Shown here in pieces: positions 55,773 through 62,147 of a stretch of 64,000 nucleotides of DNA (its first letter is position 1; each line of letters opens with the position of its first letter). Position numbers and translations under genes: made by a program. The notes beneath the pieces were generated by a model, which had not been told where the DNA came from, did no database searches, and saw only the letters and a list, made by a program, of their open reading frames with translations. Origin of the DNA: Salinispora tropica CNB-440 (lineage in GTDB: Bacteria > Actinomycetota > Actinomycetes > Mycobacteriales > Micromonosporaceae); assembly GCF_000016425.1 (NCBI RefSeq), contig NC_009380.1, positions 124,001 to 188,000 on the forward strand. The letters run 5' to 3'.

Positions 55773-56291
55773 TCAGCCGACGACGCGCTTCGCAACCACG
55801 CTCGCGTAGCGAGCGAGGAGTTCAGACCAGCCAGCGGTCAGCGCCTGGCGGTAGCCCTCCGCTGCGGGGCCGTGCCGATCGAAGTGTCGGTGTTCCACCT
55901 CTACCCGGGTCTGCCCCGACCGGTCGGGGCGGAAGAGCGCCTCGACCTCGCTGGCCCGGGCCGGATCAGGCGCTGGGACGCGGTCTGCCCCGATCTGCCA
56001 GGTGAAGACGAGTCGGTGGGGCGGGGTCCAGGCCAGCACCCGGCCCCAGTCGTTGCGGAAGCCGTGCGGGCCGATTTCGTACAGCATCCCGCCGGTCCGT
56101 GGCTCCATGCCCAGCGTGGTTAGGAGGTCGGGGCCGGACCAGGTGTACTCCGTCACCCACCAGTCGGCTATCGCGCCGGTGAATACCGCGAATGCCTGCT
56201 GCGTCGAGGCGGGAACGAGGAGCGAGCTGCGGAGCGAGAACCGTGCGAAATCCTGTCGGACATCGAAGGGATCGACCATCTCCTGTCCCAT
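55773..56291 (-). CDS. SRPBCC/AHSA1-domain protein
   Basis: 172-aa protein of the AHSA1-like START/SRPBCC fold: LRSSLLVPASTQQAFAVFTG, IADWWVTEY, GGMLYEIGPHGFRNDWGRVL and LTAGWSELLARYASVV at the C-terminal helix. Such proteins bind hydrophobic ligands; some form toxin-antitoxin-like or antibiotic self-protection functions. The ATG at 56291 is preferred, with ATG at 56279 possible. It is divergent from the GbsR/glycosyltransferase pair. Confidence 0.85.
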   Translation of the reverse strand: MGQEMVDPFDVRQDFARFSLRSSLLVPASTQQAFAVFTGAIADWWVTEYTWSGPDLLTTLGMEPRTGGMLYEIGPHGFRNDWGRVLAWTPPHRLVFTWQIGADRVPAPDPARASEVEALFRPDRSGQTRVEVEHRHFDRHGPAAEGYRQALTAGWSELLARYASVVAKRVVG

Positions 56292-56474
56292 AGGCCGGGA
56301 CCATACCGGCTGACGGGTGGCGATGCAGCATTGCAAAGAGCTCAATTCCAGTTATTTGGCGGCAGTCATGCAGGAGGGCGGATCGTCAATACTTCCCTCG
56401 GGAATAGATCCGTGGTGGAAATTTTCGTATTTCGCTCTGGCCTGGTTTCCGGACCGGGTTTAAATTTTTGTTTA

Positions 56475-56491
56475 GAAAGTTCTGAACATTC
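56475..56491. promoter_or_regulatory. Interrupted palindrome upstream of GbsR gene
   Basis: GAAAGTTCTGAACATTC matches its own complement at 14 of 17 positions (GAA.GTTC.GAAC.TTC). It lies 28 bp before the regulator's ATG in the most AT-rich part of the region, fitting an autoregulatory MarR/GbsR operator. Confidence 0.55.
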
Positions 56492-56518
56492 GAGACTGTT
56501 GTGTCGGAAGGGGAGTTT

Positions 56519-56980
56519 ATGGACCCGGAGGCTGGCCGGCGGTACGCCGAGGAGGTCGGCGTCGTCCTGGCTCGGATGGGCACCACACCCGCCTTCGGCA
56601 AGCTACTGGGCTGGCTGCTCATCTGCGACCCGCCGAGACAGACCACCGCGCAGTTGTGCGAGGCGATGGGGCTGTCCAAGGCCTCGGTATCCACCGGCAT
56701 GCGGGTGCTGGAACAGTCCGGCATGGTCCGACGGGTGCCGAGCCAGGGCCGGGGACACGCGTACGAGATGCATCCGGACGCCTTCGCCCGTGCCATTGAC
56801 CCAACCGACAGGATGCGCGTTTTCATCGATCTGATGCAGCGCGGTATCGATCTGGTCGGCGACGCGGCGGCACCGGAGGCCAGCCGGTTACGCCATACCC
56901 GCGACTTCTACACCTTCATGGTCGAGCGCACACCAGCCCTGATGGAAGAGTTCCGTCGACAAGCACGAAAGGGCAGCTAG
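56519..56980 (+). CDS. GbsR/MarR-family regulator
   Basis: 153-aa winged-helix regulator. The helix-turn-helix is in TTAQLCEAMGLSKASVSTGM, then RVLEQSGMVRRVPSQGRGHA; the C-terminal helices (YTFMVERTPALMEEFRRQAR) would dimerise. The ATG at 56519 has GGAAGGGGAG upstream; the GTG at 56501 is less likely. It ends 2 bp before the glycosyltransferase gene, so the two form an operon, a known arrangement for regulators that sense the product or substrate of the enzyme. Confidence 0.9.
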   Translation: MDPEAGRRYAEEVGVVLARMGTTPAFGKLLGWLLICDPPRQTTAQLCEAMGLSKASVSTGMRVLEQSGMVRRVPSQGRGHAYEMHPDAFARAIDPTDRMRVFIDLMQRGIDLVGDAAAPEASRLRHTRDFYTFMVERTPALMEEFRRQARKGS

Positions 56981-56982
56981 GG

Positions 56983-58266
56983 ATGCGAATTCTGGTGATC
57001 ACCGTAGGGTCGCGAGGGGATGTCCAGCCGTACGTGGCCCTCGGCAAAGGCCTCCAGTCGGCCGGCCATGACGTCACGCTGGCCACCTGCGCCCGGTTCC
57101 GGTCGTTCGTTACCGACCAAGGTTTGGCGTACGGCCAGCTCAGTGACGACATATTGCAGCTGCTGGATTCGGCGGCGGGCCGGGCCGCGATGGAGGACAC
57201 CACCGGGGTGCTCGGCGCAGTCAGGACCAACATCAGGCTCGCCCGTCAGGCGAATCCGATCAACCGGAGGCTGCTGGCCGATGCCTGGGCGACAGCCAGG
57301 CAGGCCAAGCCAGATCTGGTCGTCTACCACCCCAAGGTGCTGGCCGGTCCGCACATCGCCGAGAAACTCGGCGTACCGGTGGTACTGGCGCTGCCCGTGC
57401 CGGTCTCCGTACCAACCGGTGACTTCCCCCTCGTCGGGCTGCCCGAACTGCCGCTCGGCCGTTGGTACAACCGACTGACCTACCGCCTGGCCGGTGCCGG
57501 ATACCGGATGTACGACGGAATGGTGAACACGTTTCGTCGCGACACGCTCGGACTCGCGAAGACCAGCGGTGCCGCGCTGACCACCCGGCTACCTGACGGG
57601 CGGCCAATCCCGGTGCTGCATGGCATCAGCGAGCACGTCCTGCCACGCCCCGCCGACTGGCCCGGGCACGCGCACCTCACCGGCTACTGGTTCCTTGACG
57701 ACGCCGCCCGCTGGCAGCCCCCGGCCGGCCTGGTCGACTTTATCGAGGCGGGCGACCCACCGGTGTACGTCGGCTTCGGCAGTATGGCCGGGCGCGACCC
57801 GCACCGACTCACCCGTCTCGTGGGCGAGGCACTGCGCCGGGCCGGCGTCCGCGGCATCGTCGCCACCGGCTGGGGTGGCCTGGCGGAGACCGAGCCGTCA
57901 GACACCATCTGGCACCTCACGCAGGCCCCACACGACTGGCTCTTCCCTCGGATGTCCGCCGTTGTGCACCACGGTGGGGCCGGCACCACCGCGGCGGCGC
58001 TACGCGCTGGCAAGCCCTCGGTGATCTGTCCGTTCCTCCTGGACCAGTTCGTCTGGGGTCGGCAGGTATTCGCGCTCGGCGTGGGCAGTGCACCCATACC
58101 GCAGCGGAAGCTCACTCCGCAGCGGCTGGCCACCGCGATCCGTACGGTGACCACCAACGCCGACATCCGGGCCGCCGCGCTCAAGCTGGGGAGGAGCCTC
58201 GCGGCCGAGGATGGTGTCGCGAACGCGGTTGCCAGGATCGACACTCTCCTCCGCCCGGCGGGTTAG
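56983..58266 (+). CDS. Macrolide-type (MGT) glycosyltransferase
   Basis: 427-aa GT-B enzyme of family GT1, close in pattern to sterol/macrolide glycosyltransferases. N-terminus: MRILVITVGSRGDVQPYVAL (typical GSRGDVQP). Donor-binding region: VGFGSM, then SAVVHHGGAGTTAAALRAGK and PSVICPFLLDQFVWGRQVFA (about residues 325-362). It would transfer a sugar from UDP- or dTDP-donor to a small molecule, for instance to inactivate antibiotics. It is read with the GbsR-type regulator. Confidence 0.92.
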   Translation: MRILVITVGSRGDVQPYVALGKGLQSAGHDVTLATCARFRSFVTDQGLAYGQLSDDILQLLDSAAGRAAMEDTTGVLGAVRTNIRLARQANPINRRLLADAWATARQAKPDLVVYHPKVLAGPHIAEKLGVPVVLALPVPVSVPTGDFPLVGLPELPLGRWYNRLTYRLAGAGYRMYDGMVNTFRRDTLGLAKTSGAALTTRLPDGRPIPVLHGISEHVLPRPADWPGHAHLTGYWFLDDAARWQPPAGLVDFIEAGDPPVYVGFGSMAGRDPHRLTRLVGEALRRAGVRGIVATGWGGLAETEPSDTIWHLTQAPHDWLFPRMSAVVHHGGAGTTAAALRAGKPSVICPFLLDQFVWGRQVFALGVGSAPIPQRKLTPQRLATAIRTVTTNADIRAAALKLGRSLAAEDGVANAVARIDTLLRPAG

Positions 58267-58628
58267 GACACCAGCGGCACCGAGTGGCCGCGCCCCGGGG
58301 CGCCCCTGGCCGGAGAACGTGCGCGGCTTCCTGGAAAGGACACCGGAGAGTGACGTCGGAGAGTACTGCGACGCGTCACTGTCACCGATCACAATCAGCG
58401 GCACCGTGCGACGTACTCGTGCCCCATCCCCGTTCCTACCTGCGATCTCGCGGGGATCACCACACTACGCGACCCCCGTGGCCGGAGTAGGTTGTCTGAT
58501 TTGCCGGCTTGGCTAATCTACGAATTCACCATATCCTACCGGTGTAGCACCCGTTGCCTCCGGCCGCCGCAGGTCGGAGGCTGTGTTTGGGCCCTGAGTT
58601 TGCACCCGGAGTAAAGGGAGTCAAAGCG
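58267..58628. other. Intergenic region with palindrome, promoter and 5' leader
   Basis: 362 bp without a supported gene. A 14-bp G:C palindrome at 58290-58303 follows the glycosyltransferase and may end its transcript. Near the other end are a promoter (58509-58537) and a transcribed leader containing a 7-bp hairpin (58556-58562 and 58575-58581). The part in between shows no recognisable element. Confidence 0.5.
58509..58537 (+). promoter_or_regulatory. Promoter of the methyltransferase-like gene
   Basis: TTGGCT (-35, 58509-58514), 17-bp spacer, TATCCT (-10, 58532-58537). It predicts a start at about 58544 and an 85-nt leader before the TTG start codon at 58629. Confidence 0.5.
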
Positions 58629-59477
58629 TTGACCGACGAGTCCGGTAAGGCCAACTTCAGCGGAATCTACAACCAGGAGACGCCGTGCGCGTACTACGCT
58701 AACCTGCGACGGTTGAAATACGAGATCCCGCAGCATGGGGCTACCGTGTTCAACCAGTTGATCGATGCCCAACCATGGGGTGATGGCTATCGCCCCACTG
58801 TGCTCGATGTGTGCTGTTCCTATGGCATCGTCGGGGTGCTCACCAAGACCGATCTTGAGCTGGACGACGTGTACACGTACTACCAGGGTGCCGGTGACGA
58901 CGGGCGTACCGTGGACCAGGTGCGCCGCGCCGAGAACGAATTTCTGGGTCAGCGTGCCCGGCCGGCCGCTCCTCATGTCATCGGGTTGGACGTCGCCGAG
59001 AACGCTGCTCGGCATGGTGTGGCAGTCGGCGCGCTCGACGATGCATTTGTCGAGAACCTGGAGGCGACAACGCCATCGTCGGAATTGGCTAAGAAGATGT
59101 CAGAGGTCGACCTCATCACGACCACGGGTGGCATTGGCTATGTCACTGAGCGGACGTTCGAGCGGCTACTTACCTGCACTGAAGCCCCGCCCTGGGTCGC
59201 CGCGTTCTGCCTTCGGACGTACGACTATGAGCCGATTTCGGAGGTGCTCGCGCAGTACGGGCTCGTGACCGAGAAGGCGGACCAGGCTGTTCGGCAGCGG
59301 CGGTTTATCGACGACACCGAACGAGAGTGGGCAATGGCGGAGCTGGCGGCGCGGGGGGTCGACCCGGCCGACATGGAGAGTGAGGGATATCTGTACGCCG
59401 ATTTCTACCTCTCCCGGCCGCAGGAAGACGCAACAGGGAAGCCGCTGGCAGACCTGGTGACGATTCCGGCCAACTAG
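58629..59477 (+). CDS. Class I methyltransferase-like protein
   Basis: 282-aa protein that I recognise only at fold level. Residues around 56-66 (TVLDVCCSYGIVGVL) resemble motif I of SAM-dependent methyltransferases, with GLDVAENAARHGVAVGALDD as the following acidic strand and DLITTTGGIGYV as motif IV-like. The N-terminus (NFSGIYNQETPCAYYANLRR) and the inserted YTYYQGAGDDGRTVDQVRRA are unusual. The TTG start was chosen because AAAGGGAG lies 10 nt upstream and no ATG or GTG fits. A 17-bp terminator follows. Neighbours give no pathway. Confidence 0.7.
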   Translation: MTDESGKANFSGIYNQETPCAYYANLRRLKYEIPQHGATVFNQLIDAQPWGDGYRPTVLDVCCSYGIVGVLTKTDLELDDVYTYYQGAGDDGRTVDQVRRAENEFLGQRARPAAPHVIGLDVAENAARHGVAVGALDDAFVENLEATTPSSELAKKMSEVDLITTTGGIGYVTERTFERLLTCTEAPPWVAAFCLRTYDYEPISEVLAQYGLVTEKADQAVRQRRFIDDTEREWAMAELAARGVDPADMESEGYLYADFYLSRPQEDATGKPLADLVTIPAN

Positions 59478-59615
59478 TCGACGGTGTCCCAGGCCTCGTC
59501 AACACTGCGCCGGGACGCTGGGCGAGTTGAGTGAGGGGTGCCCTCCGGGCTCGCAGGATCACGGCTGTTGTGACTTCTGTCAGTCGATTCGAGGGCCAAT
59601 ACGGCGTGCGATTGT

Positions 59616-59653
59616 GGCTTGGGGACTGCCCGGACGCGGGCAGTCCCCAAGCC
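59616..59653. terminator. 17-bp bidirectional terminator
   Basis: Perfect stem (59616-59632 and 59637-59653) with a 4-nt loop (GACG), between the convergent methyltransferase-like and CPBP genes. Confidence 0.75.
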
Positions 59654-59715
59654 CGCCCTCCCCAGGTAGTTGTGGGGATGGAGCTCGCCGGGTGGTGCCG
59701 GCGGCGTCGGTGGTG

Positions 59716-60564
59716 TCACGCCGTGCCCCGCATGAGGCCGAGCAGCATCCCAAATACGATCACTGTTTGGATCGAGTGCGGGATGACCGAGAGCCACATG
59801 CTCCGATAGCGCCGCACCGGTAGCGACATGATTAGTCCGCTGGTCAGCATGATGCCACCGGCAGTCCAGGGTTGATGGACGTGGTACAGGCCGAACAAGA
59901 CGCCGTTAGCGAGCCAGTCAGCCGAACCGAACACGCCTTGCATCCTGGGAAGGAGGATTCCGCGGAAGATGAACTCCTCACCGAGGAAGACGTTGAAGAC
60001 GCTGAGCGTCAGGAACAGCGCAAAGAACCACCAAGCCCCTTCCATCTGCGAGGCGACTTCCGCCGAGAATAGCGTTTCGGCTTTCTGGAAGGGCAGTGGA
60101 GCCGGTCCGGGTAGTAGATGCTGTTGCAGGTTCTGAATCACCGGTGCCACGTACAGCATGTTGAGTACGAACGCTATTCCCAGGGGCGCCAGCAGCCACA
60201 GGAGTCGCTTGCGTGGCCGACCGCTTACCGGGTCTCTGGGGACCTGTAGCCACAGCCGGCGAGCCATGGCGGAGAGCCCTACCGACCCCTCCTCCCGCCG
60301 GAGTATCAACATTGCCAGCACGAACTGCCAGACCAGGCCGGCCGCTAGCGTGACTGTTGCCAGCACCACGGTGTCGTAGGGGCCGTCGGCGACTGCCGGG
60401 GTAATCACCCAATAGCCCAGGCCCATGGGTAGGGTGACAGCCGCCCAGATTCCCAGGATTTTCTTCAGTGAGTACTGTGCCGGTGGGTCGGTCGATGTCG
60501 ATGCGCGCGTGCTGGGTCGCTGTCCTGACGGACCCAGTCGATTCTGTGTGGTGCCACCGCCCAT
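59716..60564 (-). CDS. CPBP-family intramembrane metalloprotease
   Basis: 282-aa membrane protein of the CPBP (Abi/CAAX protease) family. It has about seven hydrophobic segments; the catalytic motifs are EEFIFRGILLPRMQ (EExxxR) and VLFGLYHVHQPW (HxxxH-like). Relatives cleave prenylated or bacteriocin-like peptides or give self-immunity. The ATG at 60564 follows GAGGAGCTGAAGGGC; the long upstream extension is non-coding. It is near, but not linked to, the methyltransferase-like gene. Confidence 0.87.
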   Translation of the reverse strand: MGGGTTQNRLGPSGQRPSTRASTSTDPPAQYSLKKILGIWAAVTLPMGLGYWVITPAVADGPYDTVVLATVTLAAGLVWQFVLAMLILRREEGSVGLSAMARRLWLQVPRDPVSGRPRKRLLWLLAPLGIAFVLNMLYVAPVIQNLQQHLLPGPAPLPFQKAETLFSAEVASQMEGAWWFFALFLTLSVFNVFLGEEFIFRGILLPRMQGVFGSADWLANGVLFGLYHVHQPWTAGGIMLTSGLIMSLPVRRYRSMWLSVIPHSIQTVIVFGMLLGLMRGTA

Positions 60565-61046
60565 GCCCTTCAGCTCCTCGTGAATGTGCCATGCCCCTCG
60601 TCTCGGGCATGATTCTGGCGCTGGCGAAAGGCGTTCGTCCATGGTGGCCAGCCCGCCAAACGAGGGCAGGGCTGCGCCTACCTTCGAGCGTGGGGCTAGC
60701 CCTACCTTCGCGAGGGATTGAGGATTCTGGCGGTTGTGGGCTCGGTTCGCTGCCCTGACCCGTAACCGATTCATCGGAGATATCTCATTTGCCGGTGGTT
60801 GGGGTAGGTCGGTACGTGCCAGGGCTCCTGGCGGCGACAGCGAGTCAAAAGACTGACCTGAGTTGGTCAAAGTGTTTCTCGTCCGGACCCTGTTGTCTCT
60901 TGTCGCCCGTTCGACCCGACGCGTCGCTTGTTGATCGGCAGAGCCTGCCCCCGGGTCGGCTGTGGTGGTGATCTCGCCAATAGTTGCACGTATAGCGATG
61001 TGAGCATATTTTAGTGGTGGCACCGGTCGACGGGAAGGGAAGCTGG
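60565..61046. other. Divergent intergenic region with direct repeats
   Basis: 482 bp without a supported gene. A near-identical pair of direct repeats lies at 60669-60686 and 60693-60710 (shared CCTACCTTCG, 24 bp apart), the second containing the palindrome GGGCTAGCCC. The right end holds the CDF promoter. The rest shows nothing I can name. Confidence 0.5.
60984..61012 (+). promoter_or_regulatory. Promoter of the CDF exporter gene
   Basis: TTGCAC (-35, 60984-60989), 17-bp spacer, TATTTT (-10, 61007-61012), 34 bp before the ATG at 61047. The local base composition is AT-rich, as expected for a housekeeping-type promoter. Confidence 0.55.
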
Positions 61047-61970
61047 ATGGGTGCGGGGCACGATCACGGTCAACAGGCAGCGCGGGCCGGTGAGAAGCAC
61101 CGGGGTCGGCTCTGGGCGGCCTTCGGGCTGCTCCTCACCTTTATGGTGGTAGAGGCGGTCGCGGCGGTTATGACCGGCTCCTTGGCGCTGCTCTCCGATG
61201 CCGGCCACATGTTTACCGACGTCCTCGGTATGGGCATGGCCCTGGCCGCGATCACCGCTGCCAGCAAGGCGTCCCGCGCCGGCCAGCGAACGTTCGGGCT
61301 CTATCGGATGGAGGTGCTGGCGGCGCTGGCCAACGCCGTCCTGCTGTTCGGAGTGGCCAGCTATGTGGTTGTCGAGGCGGTACGACGGTTCGGTCAGCCG
61401 CCGGAGGTGCTGGCGAGGCCGATGGTGGTGGTGGCGGTGGCGGGCCTGTTGGCCAACGTCGTCGCCTTCTTCCTCCTGCGCGCGGGCTCGCGGGAGAGCC
61501 TGAACGTGCGGGGCGCCTACCTGGAGGTTCTGGGAGACCTGTTCACCTCCGTCGGTGTGATCATCGCGGCTGTCGTGATCACCTTGACCGACTGGTGGTA
61601 CGCCGACCCGCTGATCGCGGTGGTGGTGGGGCTGTTCATCCTGCCCCGTGCCTACCAACTGGGCCGTGCCGCGCTGCGGGTATTGGTGCAGGCCGCGCCG
61701 GTGCACCTGGACATTTCTGTGGTACGGGCGGCGATGCTCGGTGTGGACGGGGTAGCCGACGTGCACGACCTGCACGTATGGACGCTAACCTCAGGGATGG
61801 AGGTTGCTTCGGCGCACCTGGCTCTCGAGCGCGATGCCGACTTCGCCGCAGTGCTGGCCACGTCCCAGCGGCTGCTGCGGGATCGTTTCGCTGTTGAGCA
61901 CGCCACCCTGCAAGCCGAACCGGCGGAGCCGGCCAACGCAGACGACGTCTGCCACGGGAGCGGATGGTGA
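61047..61970 (+). CDS. Cation diffusion facilitator (Zn/Co/Cd exporter)
   Basis: 307-aa CzcD-type CDF transporter with six predicted helices and a C-terminal cytoplasmic domain (HLDISVVRAAMLGVDGVADV, HDLHVWTLTSGMEVASAH). Helix 2 has SLALLSDAGHMFTDVLGMGM (Asp-x3-His-type metal site). In helix 5 the usual His-x3-Asp appears as EVLGDLFTSVGV, so one metal ligand is Glu. The His-containing N-terminus (GAGHDHG) is short. The ATG at 61047 follows GGGAAGGGAAGCTGG. A CopD/CtaG gene follows, suggesting metal handling. Confidence 0.9.
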   Translation: MGAGHDHGQQAARAGEKHRGRLWAAFGLLLTFMVVEAVAAVMTGSLALLSDAGHMFTDVLGMGMALAAITAASKASRAGQRTFGLYRMEVLAALANAVLLFGVASYVVVEAVRRFGQPPEVLARPMVVVAVAGLLANVVAFFLLRAGSRESLNVRGAYLEVLGDLFTSVGVIIAAVVITLTDWWYADPLIAVVVGLFILPRAYQLGRAALRVLVQAAPVHLDISVVRAAMLGVDGVADVHDLHVWTLTSGMEVASAHLALERDADFAAVLATSQRLLRDRFAVEHATLQAEPAEPANADDVCHGSGW

Positions 61971-62147
61971 CCTGCGTCGCGCCCGGGAACCAGCTGGCGC
62001 AACAGATCGACTACCCGATGTACCACCATCTATCTGGGAGCTGTTCGTGAACCGCCCATCCAGCCTGACTACCCGCCGGGCCGCCGTCGGGCGGGTAGTC
62101 GCTGACCCCCGGCCGACCCCCGGCCACCCGCACCCGTTGGCGGCACG

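Noticed and set aside
55741..55800. tRNA-like GTGGCCGAGTC stretch
   Set aside because: No acceptor stem, anticodon arm or T-arm (GGTTCGAxTCC) could be paired; most of it is the end of the AHSA1 gene.
58544..58628. SAM riboswitch in the leader of the methyltransferase-like gene
   Set aside because: Only one 7-bp hairpin is visible, with no match to the conserved cores of SAM-I, SAM-II or SAM-IV riboswitches that I could recognise.
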